Below are positions 1 through 8,494 of a stretch of 33,963 nt of DNA, one piece after another. The notes below the pieces were generated by a model that was not told the origin of the DNA, made no database searches, and worked only from the letters and a program-made list of their open reading frames with translations. The stretch spans positions 1 to 33,963 of the forward strand of contig DUFA01000137.1 in NCBI GenBank assembly GCA_011191975.1, given 5' to 3'. The stretch is from Dehalococcoidia bacterium (GTDB taxonomy: Bacteria > Chloroflexota > Dehalococcoidia > Dehalococcoidales > UBA2162). Position numbers and translations under genes: made by a program. The number at the start of each line of letters is the position of its first letter. Within the stretch, counting starts at the first letter, position 1.

Positions 1-437
1 CCGGTTTCATGGAATGCCTGGCTGATGAACTCCAGGACAGCAACATCGGAGTATCGGTTCTCTATCCAGGACCGACAAGGACCAACCTGGGACAGTCAAC
101 ACGCGAAAACCGTCCCGAGCATCTCAGGAACGAAGTCGAAACCGGATTACCTCAGAGGTCCGGGGAAAGACCACGTTCGATGGAAGACATACAGAGAGTT
201 TTTATGGATCCATTGGAGATGGGTGAACGAGTCCTGCGTGGCATCAGGCGCAATGATCTTTTCATTCATACTCACCCGGAGTTCACAGAAGGTTATATTT
301 CACGTCACGACGCTATTATTCGCGCCATACCGGATGAAAAAGTTGACGAAGAACGTTGGAAAATTATCAGGGGTATGAATCATGCCTATACAGACCTGTA
401 CGACAAGCAGGAGAAGGTAGGTCCTCCTGACTGGTAG
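1..437 (+). CDS. SDR-family NAD(P)-dependent oxidoreductase, C-terminal part
   Basis: The window opens inside this gene. The reading frame is already open at base 3, upstream of the first visible Met at base 9, so the Rossmann fold and the Tyr-x3-Lys active site lie off the left edge. What remains, about 145 residues, begins on the helix after the active site (FMECLADEL) and continues with IGVSVLYPGPTRTNL, the PG-x-x-x-T segment that closes over the nicotinamide in classical short-chain dehydrogenases. The tail is rich in charged residues and carries no further domain. Its substrate cannot be told from this fragment. The next gene starts 172 bases downstream behind its own possible promoter, so a shared operon is not certain. 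Confidence 0.8.
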   Translation, partial: GFMECLADELQDSNIGVSVLYPGPTRTNLGQSTRENRPEHLRNEVETGLPQRSGERPRSMEDIQRVFMDPLEMGERVLRGIRRNDLFIHTHPEFTEGYISRHDAIIRAIPDEKVDEERWKIIRGMNHAYTDLYDKQEKVGPPDW

Positions 438-463
438 ATTGGTAAATCCCTCTATAAGAAAGT

Positions 464-469
464 TATAAT
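464..469 (+). promoter_or_regulatory. possible -10 element upstream of the selenoprotein gene
   Basis: A perfect TATAAT lies at 464-469 in the AT-rich gap after the dehydrogenase. The best -35 candidate (TTGGTA) sits at a loose 19-base spacing. It would give a leader of about 130 bases before the start at 610. This is sequence resemblance only. Confidence 0.3.
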
Positions 470-609
470 ACAATAGATATTTGCTTGGCCTCATTGACCT
501 ATGGTTAATGAAAGACAGTATAAAACTGTGGGAACGGTGCAAGGTTAAAGCAGTACGTTTATATCAAATTACCATATTTTAGGAATTAGTGAATGTATAG
601 GAGAAGAAT

Positions 610-2292
610 ATGATTGATAAATTAATACAGGTTCTAGATCCACGTGGCCAGCCAAGTGGTATTTTCGGAAGTGCCCTGTTACCGGAAAACGAAATGATGG
701 ACCTGCTGAATCCACTCGGACAACCTGAAGGTGCTCTGCAGAAGATGAGTATGGCTGAGCGGCTGCCTACGCTCGATGGAAAAACTGTATATCTGGTAGA
801 TACCGGGTTTGCCGGGGCTAAAGAATTCATGGAGGAAGTGCATGGCTGGTTTACCCGAAACCATCCGGAGATTAAGACCATCTTCCGCAGTAAAGGGGGC
901 AATACCTTCGCTAATGATCCTGTCTTGTGGCAGGAGGTAAAGGAGAACGCAGATGCCGCAATCTTTGGCGTCGGCTCCTGAGACGGATGTACGGCGAGTC
1001 TCGCCGAATTCGCTCGAATCATTGAAGACGCCGGAATTCCGACGGCTCCCATGGCAACATCCCACTTTGCCAACTACATGGAACGGGACAGTAAGATCCA
1101 TGGTGTTCCTTTACGCTTCAGCTTTCCACCACATCCTACCGCCTGGGTGTCTCGAGAGACCCATCAGAAGTATGTGGAAGGCAATGATCCCATTACTGGC
1201 CAGCCACTCATGGAGGAATTAATAGATGCTTTGACCAGGCCGCTGACCGAAGAAGAGAAACATCCTGAGCCTTTTAAGAAATCCCGACGTCCACAGCTTC
1301 TAGAGCCGGATACTGAGGATAATCTAAGGAGACTATTCATCCAGAACGGCTGGACCGATGGTTTGCCTATAATACTACCAACGGAAGAGCGGGTAGCTGA
1401 AATGCTGACCGGTACCGATCATGATTCTCAGGAAGTGATAGGGCATATGTCAGTCACACCTCATGAGGAAAAACTAGAATATACGGTGGAAAAAGTGGCG
1501 ATCAATGCCGTCATGGCAGGTGCCCGTCCAGAACATTTTCCGGTCATTCTGGCAATCGCCGCCACTCAACGGGCATTAATCCCGAGTTCCACTGGCTCTT
1601 GGTGTCATATGATACTCGTTAATGGGCCAATTCGCAATGAGATTGGCATGAACTGTGGCAGCAGTGCCTTGAGTCCTTTCAACTTCGCAAACTCCGTTAT
1701 CGGCAGATGCGGAACGCTGATGACAATCAATTTCGGGGATATAAATCTGGCCGAAAACTTCACCGGGGGTGCCGGGAATAACTTCAACTACAACAACCTT
1801 TGCTGCGGTGAAAACCAGGAGCGTTCTCCCTGGGAGCCGTTCCATGTTGAGAAGGGCTTTAAAGAGACAGACAGTACCATCAGTCTGTTTCGGGGCTGGA
1901 GTATGCAGGGATTTAACGTTGGGCCAGCCAGGCGGATGGCTGAGGTTATGTGCGGAGTAGGCGGATCGACTTTTGTCCTTGATCCTCTGGTAGCCAGGAG
2001 TCTGAAAGACGAAGAAAGTTTTGAGACGAAACGGCAGTTGGCCGAGTACCTGGTAAAAGAAGCAAAATCAATCAATCCGGGGAGTAGACGTCCCTTTGAA
2101 ACCTCACACATCAACTTTATCGTTCTGGGTGGTGAATGGAATCCGATTTTTATGACTGCTGATTTTACCTACATTCAGACCGAATCCGTTGATAGATGGA
2201 TTCCTGCAAGCGGGATTCGCAAAGATGAGATTCCTATCAGAATGCCCGTCCAATTAAATTGTATGGATGGTACCTGCGAAATACCACAATAA
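610..2292 (+). CDS. probable UGSC-type selenoprotein with in-frame UGA (Sec124), two-domain
   Basis: The frame from ATG 610 (GGAGAAG ribosome site just upstream) to TAA 2290-2292 is interrupted once, by TGA at 979-981. Reading the TGA as selenocysteine gives a 560-residue protein. Around it the sequence reads GVGS-U-D-G-C-T-A-S, followed by a helix and GIPTAPMAT. This matches the layout I know for UGSC-motif selenoproteins (Gly-rich strand, U-x-x-C-T, helix, then G-I-P-T), except that the motif is UDGC instead of UGSC. Sec124 and Cys127 would form a redox UxxC pair. Residues after about 235 form a second domain I do not recognise. It starts with NGWTDGLPIILPT and contains a Gly/Asn-rich core and several Cys (MNCGSS, NLCCGE, VMCGVGG). 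The bases between the TGA and the next Met (1051) keep coding for family-like residues, and no ribosome site precedes 1051, so two separate genes are less likely. A real nonsense mutation is the alternative. Confidence 0.8.
992..1006 (+). promoter_or_regulatory. SECIS-like hairpin downstream of the UGA
   Basis: Bases 992-997 (CGGCGA) pair perfectly with 1001-1006 (TCGCCG) around a GTC loop; opening the last A-T pair gives an AGUCU loop. The stem starts 10 bases after the TGA at 979-981. Bacterial SECIS elements lie inside the coding region just after the UGA. The E. coli fdhF element has its upper stem 11 bases from UGA and an AGGUCU loop whose G-U is read by SelB, so distance and loop agree closely. 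The unpaired U found in the fdhF stem is not evident here. Confidence 0.7.
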
Positions 2293-2313
2293 TCAAATTC
2301 TGTCAGGGGGAAA

Positions 2314-2344
2314 AGACACCTCGATAGATGCTATTGAGGTGTCT
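2314..2344 (+). terminator. strong hairpin after the selenoprotein gene
   Basis: A 14-base stem (2314-2327 with 2331-2344, one G-T pair, otherwise perfect) closes on a three-base ATG loop, 22 bases after the stop codon. It is followed by CTCCTTT, a poor T-run, so factor-independent termination is probable but not textbook. It may instead protect the mRNA 3' end. Confidence 0.65.
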
Positions 2345-2648
2345 CTCCTTTACAAATACTTGCGACGAACTCAACAAAAAAACACTACGTGATGTTAGCA
2401 GAATTATTGTAAGCGTTCGTAGAAAAACGTCCTATACTATTAAAGACAGTATTAGATATTTACTAGGTTTTACCTATTTCGTTTATTTCGTTATGTTAAA
2501 TAAATTGCCCTTAACTGATTTAAGACATAGCAATTTTATTGCTTTTCGCATATAAACCTATTGGCTATTTTATTTACCAACAACTATTGCATTTACCTTA
2601 TCCAGGTGTAATCATATACAAGAAATTCTATAGTGAAGGGGAAAGAGT
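2345..2648. other. AT-rich intergenic stretch
   Basis: No gene is supported here. An open frame of 75 codons begins with the ATG in the hairpin loop, lacks a ribosome site and has a composition unlike a protein. A weak promoter-like pair (TTTACC at 2592-2597, 17 bases, TATACA at 2615-2620) lies before the next gene. Confidence 0.5.
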
Positions 2649-3734
2649 ATGTCTGATATAAAGAATAAGGGGAAAATTAAAATCGTTGATGTTGGTGGAA
2701 GTCATTACGAAATGGGTTTCCAGTATGGCAAGACTTGCCCCGAGATATCAGGGATGTTGGATCTAACTTATCGGATTTACGGCGGGAAAGATGAAATTCA
2801 AAGTATCGTTGAAAAATATATCCCAATGTATCTTCCCTATACAGAAAAATATGCTCCTGAAATCGTTGAAGAAATGAGGGGAATGGCAGATGGAGCAAAT
2901 GTGAATCTTCAGGATATCATTTTTCTCAACATTACCTATGAAATTTCGGTTCCTTTTGTTATGAATGGTTGTACAGCATTTGCGGCTGTTGGAGAAGCTA
3001 CCACTAACGGTGAACTGATAGCTGGTCAACATTTTGACCACGTAGAACCATGGAGAGAATTCATGATTCTGTTAAGAATGAAGCCTGCAGATGGACCGGA
3101 TATCATGGCGGTAACTGCCGCTGGTTGCTTGGGTTTGGTGGGCTTTAACTCTGCCGGTGTATCGGTAAATCTTAATCTGCTCAGGAACAAGGACTCATTG
3201 AAACCAGCGGGTGGCGTACCGACACATGTAATGCTTAGAAAACTATTAATGAGTGAAAATCTCGGAGAGGCTATTACATTGATTGCCTCTGCCGAAGGAA
3301 GATCTGCTAAAAATTATCTTTTAGCAAGTAGCCAGGGAGACATCATCGATGTTGAGACAACCAGGGATGATTTGGAAATCCTGTATCCTGAAAAGGAGAT
3401 CCTGACTCATGCCAACTGCTTTGAAACAGATCGCTTTAAAAGCACTGATCTTGCTCCTTTATTGGTACCTGATTCTTATATTCGTTCTCATACGTTATTC
3501 CGCTTAATGGAGCGCCATTATGGGCAAATTTCAGTCGATACGATGAAGCAGTGTCTACAGAATCATAATAATTATCCCAATTCAATATGCAGGCACCCGA
3601 ATCCGAAAGCCCCATTGCCAATATCAAGAATGATGAAAACCTTATACAGTATTATTAGCTGTCCTAAGGAACAAAAAGCCTACATTGCATATGGAAATCC
3701 TTGCGATACTGAGTACTTTGAATATATATTGTGA
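2649..3734 (+). CDS. C45-family peptidase / acyl-CoA:6-APA acyltransferase-like Ntn-hydrolase
   Basis: This 361-residue protein has the layout of the C45 Ntn-hydrolase group (penicillin acyltransferase-like). An N-terminal helical region contains GSHYEMGFQYG. Then comes the NGCTAFAA sequence, where Gly107-Cys108 would be the self-cleavage site and Cys108 the new N-terminal nucleophile. It is followed by a strand with AGQHFDH and by GLVGFNSAGVSVN, both usual in the family. Members cut or transfer acyl groups on amide bonds, but their natural bacterial substrates are mostly unknown. No signal peptide is visible, so the protein is probably cytoplasmic. The start is set by AGGGGAA about seven bases upstream. 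It faces the CocE-type gene tail to tail and is not in an operon with its neighbours. Confidence 0.85.
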   Translation: MSDIKNKGKIKIVDVGGSHYEMGFQYGKTCPEISGMLDLTYRIYGGKDEIQSIVEKYIPMYLPYTEKYAPEIVEEMRGMADGANVNLQDIIFLNITYEISVPFVMNGCTAFAAVGEATTNGELIAGQHFDHVEPWREFMILLRMKPADGPDIMAVTAAGCLGLVGFNSAGVSVNLNLLRNKDSLKPAGGVPTHVMLRKLLMSENLGEAITLIASAEGRSAKNYLLASSQGDIIDVETTRDDLEILYPEKEILTHANCFETDRFKSTDLAPLLVPDSYIRSHTLFRLMERHYGQISVDTMKQCLQNHNNYPNSICRHPNPKAPLPISRMMKTLYSIISCPKEQKAYIAYGNPCDTEYFEYIL

Positions 3735-3790
3735 CTGAATCGAGTTAAAATACACCAATAATAAGGTATAACTGGTTTTACCAAAAGGCA

Positions 3791-3864
3791 GATCGTTGAG
3801 TAACACTTGTCCTTACCGTTAGAAAAATACTTTATGTCCTAAAGTGAAGCTGGACACAACGATC
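3791..3864. repeat. inverted repeat between two convergent genes
   Basis: GATCGTTG at 3791-3798 is matched by CAACGATC at 3857-3864, and an inner TGTCC/GGACA pair (3809-3813, 3852-3856) extends the pairing with a bulge. It lies between the convergent C45 and CocE-type genes and could act as a shared 3' end structure. There is no T-run on either side. Confidence 0.35.
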
Positions 3865-3883
3865 CGATATATTTAAGCTGGCA

Positions 3884-5701
3884 TTAATCCAGAGCGACTT
3901 GCCTAGCACCGAACGTATCATAACTTCTGGCTTCGGGAATAATCGGCACGAGTAGATAAGAGTCGTATTTACCTCCGGTATAGATTGAGTGTCTGCCTTT
4001 GTTTACCAGGTTATTGTAACCTCTCAGCAGATCATCCTTTACTCCGTATTTTCCGGATATATCTATGACTAGTTTCTCGCCGGCGTGATATAGCGTACAA
4101 GAAGGCCATATCGCTATTTCACACGGCACCACCTCCCCAGGCTTCACTTTTTGTTCAGGCCCATCAGGTATGACAGTCTTCTGTACTGGCAGCCATGGCT
4201 TTGATAATCTTTCATCCAAAGCTCTTTTGGATAGTCGCAACCATCCTAGAGCCACAGGCATTCGCCCTGGAGCGCCATCTGAGTCAAAACACACTTGATA
4301 TCCATCCAAGTTATACTTTCTCACTGTAACAAAAATGTCCATGTCATTCGCTTCTTCAGGCGAAACCCAGAGTTTAAGTTTCATGAATCCAATTATTTCT
4401 GTGTCCTCGTCGAACGTAATCTGAAATGAAACTTTGCCTTCAGGCCCAACAACGGGTTCCTGGTGTATAACCTGACTTACGGGAGATACATCAGAGTTAT
4501 AAGTGGTTTTAGCTGCTTCCTCCGGCTTAACAAGACTCAGAACACCACCACTGGCATCGAGATAAAGGGTTGTATAAACCGTCCTGCGGAGAGGAAAATC
4601 TTTCTCATAACGGACCTTGAAATCCAGTAGCTTGTCCTGGATCGACAATCGGACTCTGGGTGTCTCCATTATGCCACTGTCAATGCCTTTAAGGAAATAA
4701 TCAAGAAATTTCCTCTGCATATCCCTGGCCTCAATCGGAGTATAGAGCCCCTGCCATTTTCTCAGGCTATAGGTATAAAGCCATTTATATTGCGAAGAAG
4801 CTCTCAACCAGCCGCGAAAGTTACCCTGAAGATGGGCATAATAGTCTACCCAGCTAGAGCCGATAAGCATTGGTACCTTGATATTTTCCAGTTTCGGTGG
4901 ATTTTGTAATTCATCGGGAGGTAATTGCTGATATTGTGGCTGATCTGGTCTCTCCAGTGGCTGGAAATTCTCTTGCCACAACGGTATATTTTCACCGCGA
5001 CCGGGATTGAATTCCGTTTCCGGGATACCCCCAGGATAGTTGTTATCCCTGGCCCTGTCATTAAATCCTCCCCACGGAATTATGGCTTTCAGATGGGGTG
5101 GTGGCACCTCCATTGAGGCTACCTCCCACTGACGCATCGCCAGAGCTGAGTGGCCTAACATACCAATATTTCCATTACTCCATTCCTGCCTGGCAGCCCA
5201 TTCTATTCCGTCATAGAGGTCATATATACCGCCTACCCCTACGCCAGGCGACTTACCATTCGCCCTATCATCAACATGGATCATAACGTAGTCGCTTGGG
5301 ACCCAGTAACCAGGATCCGGAGCTTCAAAAGGCGTCATTTCCGAGCAACCAAAATCATCATGTTGACCATAACAGTCTTTACTATAAGGAGTAAAAACCA
5401 TAATGACAGGGAATTTACCCGGCTTATCAGGACGAAAAACATTGGCAGCCAGTTTAACACCATCACTCATCCCAACGGGAACATCTTTTTCGATAAGTAT
5501 CCCTTCGGGCATACTGGCACCAGGGAGGTCATCAAAGTGTTTTTCGGGATATAGCCTTTTCTCCAGTTGGGTCTTTTTTCGTTTAGCAAACCACCATTTT
5601 GCTTGATATGGTCCGGCATAAGCCTTTTCTTCAAGTTCATCCAGTTCAGCCCTTCTGGTCTGAATATCGTCGATAATCTTGTCACTATCATCTTGAGACA
5701 T
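3884..5701 (-). CDS. CocE/NonD-family alpha/beta hydrolase, catalytic His apparently lost
   Basis: The 605-residue protein follows the CocE / X-Pro dipeptidyl-peptidase plan. A charged helical N-terminus (1-60) is followed by the alpha/beta hydrolase domain with VPVGMSDGVKLAANVFRP and the nucleophile elbow GHSAL at Ser185. After an alpha-helical cap and the WVDYYAHLQG segment that supplies the acid, there is a C-terminal jelly-roll domain (about 360-600). In relatives the third triad member sits in a His-Gly-Arg-x-Lys-Trp type segment. Here the corresponding stretch reads YTYSLRKW, with Tyr in place of His. The enzyme may therefore be weak, altered or use another base. Typical substrates are esters or acyl-peptides. 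GGGAGGA lies about 11 bases before the start, and a good promoter lies 100 bases further up. Confidence 0.85.
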   Translation of the reverse strand: MSQDDSDKIIDDIQTRRAELDELEEKAYAGPYQAKWWFAKRKKTQLEKRLYPEKHFDDLPGASMPEGILIEKDVPVGMSDGVKLAANVFRPDKPGKFPVIMVFTPYSKDCYGQHDDFGCSEMTPFEAPDPGYWVPSDYVMIHVDDRANGKSPGVGVGGIYDLYDGIEWAARQEWSNGNIGMLGHSALAMRQWEVASMEVPPPHLKAIIPWGGFNDRARDNNYPGGIPETEFNPGRGENIPLWQENFQPLERPDQPQYQQLPPDELQNPPKLENIKVPMLIGSSWVDYYAHLQGNFRGWLRASSQYKWLYTYSLRKWQGLYTPIEARDMQRKFLDYFLKGIDSGIMETPRVRLSIQDKLLDFKVRYEKDFPLRRTVYTTLYLDASGGVLSLVKPEEAAKTTYNSDVSPVSQVIHQEPVVGPEGKVSFQITFDEDTEIIGFMKLKLWVSPEEANDMDIFVTVRKYNLDGYQVCFDSDGAPGRMPVALGWLRLSKRALDERLSKPWLPVQKTVIPDGPEQKVKPGEVVPCEIAIWPSCTLYHAGEKLVIDISGKYGVKDDLLRGYNNLVNKGRHSIYTGGKYDSYLLVPIIPEARSYDTFGARQVALD

Positions 5702-5808
5702 AGCTTCTACCTATTCCTCCCAAAACATCATCGTACCGTTTCAACACCTCGTTAGCCAAGTTAAGTTATTTAAAAAAAGAATTAAAGGATATCACAGCTA
5801 CAAGGCGT

Positions 5809-5838
5809 ATTATAATAATAGTAAACGATTACTATCAA
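5809..5838 (-). promoter_or_regulatory. sigma70-type promoter for the CocE-type gene
   Basis: On the minus strand TTGATA (5833-5838) and TATAAT (5809-5814) are 18 bases apart. A transcript starting near 5802 would have a leader of about 100 bases before the ATG at 5701. Confidence 0.55.
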
Positions 5839-5954
5839 ACTTCGTTGCTGCAATCGGCACTATCTAGGTAAATTATGACCCAACTTTTTGCCCAGTTGTT
5901 GTCTAGTGCGGCAACTCTATATAATTTAAGAGGTTTGGAGACGGCACAATAATA

Positions 5955-6893
5955 CTACGCGGTAATGGCGTCCACCGCCGAAACCTCTTCAGCCGTGAGT
6001 TTCCATTCAGCCGCGGCCACGTTGGAGGTTACCTGCTCAACTTTACGAGCCCCGGCTATCACGCTAGCCAACCATGGTTTGGCTAGTAGCCAGGCTATGG
6101 CCAGCTCGCCTACAGTATGACCGCATTCTCCGGCAAAGGTCTCAAGCTTCGATAGCATTTCCCAGTTTGCCTCAGCGAGGACACGCTTCATTCCGGGTAG
6201 AACGGTGGTAGACAAGCGGCTGTCTTTCGGTGGTTCTTGTCCCTGCCGATACTTACCGGTCAGAAGGCCGTTGGCTAACGGACTGTAAGGGATGACTCCA
6301 ATATCATGAGCCTCGCAGCAGGATACTAATTCCCTCTCAATTTCCCGGGAGAGCAGGTTGTACTTTTGCTGAACGACAACGAAAGCAGTCAGGTGGTTTG
6401 TCTTTGACGTCCACAGCGCTTCATTAACTTGCCAAGCGGCGAAGTTAGAGCATCCAATGTATCGGACTTTGCCGCTCTTAACAAGGCTGTCAAGGGTAGA
6501 CAGCGTTTCCTCGATGGGGGTTGAGGTATCCGGCATATGGATATAATACAGGTCTATGTAGTCGGTCTGAAGACGCTTCAGGCTGCCGTCAACCGCCTGC
6601 AAGACATGATACCTCGATCCACCTTTCTCGTTTGGATCTTGACCCATTGGGCCTCCGAACTTGGTGGCAATGATCACCTGGTGTCGTTTCCCCTTCAGTA
6701 TCCTGCCGATATACTCTTCAGAATGGCCCTGATCGTATATATCCGCGGTGTCAATGAAGTTGACCCCTGCGTCGATAGCACTATTTATTACGACTGATGA
6801 TGTCTGCTCGTCTGCCCACCAACCAAAATTGTTTCCTCCAAGCCCAACCTCAGAAACCTTCAAGCCAGAATTGCCAAGTCTACGAAATTCCAT
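5955..6893 (-). CDS. aldo/keto reductase
   Basis: This is a complete 312-residue aldo/keto reductase. It is an (alpha/beta)8 barrel enzyme that reduces or oxidises a carbonyl with NADP(H). The catalytic tetrad is visible: Asp48 (FIDTAD), Tyr53 (DIYDQGHSEE), Lys78 (IATKFGG) and His119 (LYYIHMPD). The C-terminal ARKVEQV segment belongs to the cofactor phosphate pocket. The YIGCSNF strand and SPLANGLLTGKY loop are typical of the YajO/IolS-like bacterial group. The longer frame opening at 6944 is rejected, because an unusually strong site (GAGGAGGGGG) lies seven bases before ATG 6893 and the family's MEFRRLGNSGL start begins there. The physiological substrate is unknown. It is transcribed away from the radical SAM gene. 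Confidence 0.92.
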   Translation of the reverse strand: MEFRRLGNSGLKVSEVGLGGNNFGWWADEQTSSVVINSAIDAGVNFIDTADIYDQGHSEEYIGRILKGKRHQVIIATKFGGPMGQDPNEKGGSRYHVLQAVDGSLKRLQTDYIDLYYIHMPDTSTPIEETLSTLDSLVKSGKVRYIGCSNFAAWQVNEALWTSKTNHLTAFVVVQQKYNLLSREIERELVSCCEAHDIGVIPYSPLANGLLTGKYRQGQEPPKDSRLSTTVLPGMKRVLAEANWEMLSKLETFAGECGHTVGELAIAWLLAKPWLASVIAGARKVEQVTSNVAAAEWKLTAEEVSAVDAITA

Positions 6894-6924
6894 GATTTCC
6901 CCCTCCTCACGTAGAATGGCTACT

Positions 6925-6954
6925 ATTATAGATCTTACACTCAAGCGAGCGCAA
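6925..6954 (-). promoter_or_regulatory. promoter for the aldo/keto reductase
   Basis: On the minus strand TTGCGC (6949-6954), an 18-base spacer and a perfect TATAAT (6925-6930) precede the start by about 30 bases. This leaves a short leader carrying the strong ribosome site. Confidence 0.55.
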
Positions 6955-7129
6955 ATCTACATACTCTAACCGACCAATATGTCACATTTCACTAGTTTTA
7001 TAAATCACAAATAGCTGATCTTGTAAATGATCTCAAAACACTTATCTGTCGAAGGTAATGAGTGTAAGAAAATGCGAGACACTTCCACACGAAAGGATTA
7101 CAATAAAGCCATCGGTACAAAGGAGTAGA

Positions 7130-8494
7130 ATGTCGATCAAAGATTTTTCCAGAAACCAGATCAGGAAACTACTGACTAAAGAAAGCACTATGATACTTGA
7201 AAACAAGATTCTCTCTTACGAGAACCTTGAAACTAAATTTCAAGACATAGCTGAATTTGGACTCTATCTTCATATACCGTTCTGCAAACAGATATGTCCG
7301 TACTGCCCGTACAATAAGGAGATTTACCACACTGAAGTAGCCAGAATGTATAGCAAAGCTGTTAAAAAAGAGATCGACCTCTACTCACGCCTGGTTGGTA
7401 ATAAACCTGTGACTTCTTTTTACATCGGTGGTGGCACTCCTACAACAATGCTTCACAATGGGCTTGAAGACATTTTAGACCATATATTTAGGCGCTTCAA
7501 TATGCACTGTGATATACACATGGAGAGTCATCCTAACGATTTAACCTCTGATAACCTCAATGCTATTAAATTGCTTAATGTAGCAAATCTAAGCACCGGG
7601 GTAGAATCTCTACAGGACAAATATCTTCAGATCCTTAAAAGGCCATACAATACGAAGGAAGTGAAACAAGCAGTTGAAAGAGCAGGCAGTAAAGGCTTTA
7701 CATGTTTCAACGTAGACTTCATTTTTGCTTTGCCCAATCAGAGTTATGATGAATTAGAGCAGGCTGGTCGCGAGTTGGTTGAGATGAATATAGACCAGGT
7801 TGCCACTTACCCACTTTGGCGGTTTCCTTATACAAAAATGGGAGAGTCGGCAGAGCAAAGTAACTATAATATACAGAATATCTTTAGAAGAAGGAAAATG
7901 CTTCGCATCCTGGAGGATATATTCTATAGCAGAGAATATGAGCGAACGTCGGTTTGGGCATTCACTAAAAAAGGGATCCCAAAGTATTGCTCGGTAACGG
8001 TACCTCTTTATATTGGTCTTGGTGCAAGTGGTGGTTCTTACCTGAGAGATATTTTCTATCTCAACACATTTAACGTTTTTGAATATATAAAGAGACTTAA
8101 CGATGGCAGAATGCCCATTGCCTTAACATTAGATTTGTCAGAAAGCATGCAAATGGCATGGTGGCTTTACTGGAGAGTCTACGAGACAAGGTTCAAGAGA
8201 AGTGATTTCGAGAAAAGATTCGGAAGAAATTTCAATAAGGTATGGGGTAAGTATATTCGCCTCTTTCATTTTTTCGACCTGATAAAGGAGGATAATGGGA
8301 ATGAGATTATTCTTTCCGACAGAGGTACTTTTTGGTTGCATTCTCTGGAAGACTTGTTTTCGTTGGATTATATCAGCAAACTGTGGGGGACTTCAAAGCA
8401 GCAGCCGTGGCCAGAGAAGGTAATTTTATTATGTCTTTTCACTCTCAAAAGTTGGTACCCCTGGTGCGACTCGAACGCACGACACACGGTTTAG
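7130..8494 (+). CDS. HemN/HemW-like radical SAM protein, 3' end antisense to tRNA-Arg
   Basis: The 454-residue product carries the radical SAM cluster motif Cys52-x3-Cys56-x2-Cys59 in HIPFCKQICPYCPYN. The SAM-binding FYIGGGTPT, the HMESHPND strand and NVDFIFALPNQ follow in HemN order, with a HemN C-terminal-like winged region near 340-440. The fourth Cys of true oxygen-independent coproporphyrinogen oxidases is absent, so a HemW-like haem chaperone or another HemN-like activity fits better. ATG 7130 is chosen over 7058 because AAAGGAG stands just before it. The frame does not stop after the expected C-terminus (near SKLWGTSKQQPW). It runs on through about 30 residues and ends inside the tRNA-Arg gene on the other strand, so its last 14 residues are antisense tRNA. 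A lost or downstream-shifted stop, or a sequencing error, could explain this. Confidence 0.85.
   Translation: MSIKDFSRNQIRKLLTKESTMILENKILSYENLETKFQDIAEFGLYLHIPFCKQICPYCPYNKEIYHTEVARMYSKAVKKEIDLYSRLVGNKPVTSFYIGGGTPTTMLHNGLEDILDHIFRRFNMHCDIHMESHPNDLTSDNLNAIKLLNVANLSTGVESLQDKYLQILKRPYNTKEVKQAVERAGSKGFTCFNVDFIFALPNQSYDELEQAGRELVEMNIDQVATYPLWRFPYTKMGESAEQSNYNIQNIFRRRKMLRILEDIFYSREYERTSVWAFTKKGIPKYCSVTVPLYIGLGASGGSYLRDIFYLNTFNVFEYIKRLNDGRMPIALTLDLSESMQMAWWLYWRVYETRFKRSDFEKRFGRNFNKVWGKYIRLFHFFDLIKEDNGNEIILSDRGTFWLHSLEDLFSLDYISKLWGTSKQQPWPEKVILLCLFTLKSWYPWCDSNARHTV

Noticed and set aside
579-1073. 164-codon minus-strand frame
   Set aside because: It lies opposite the selenoprotein gene and its codon pattern is that of a shadow frame; its length is a side effect of the plus-strand coding.
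1051-2292. Separate 413-residue gene starting at ATG 1051
   Set aside because: No ribosome site precedes it, and the family pattern begins upstream across the UGA, so it is treated as the second part of one selenoprotein.
2328-2555. 75-codon plus-strand frame after the selenoprotein gene
   Set aside because: It starts in the loop of the terminator-like hairpin, has no ribosome site and an unnatural composition.
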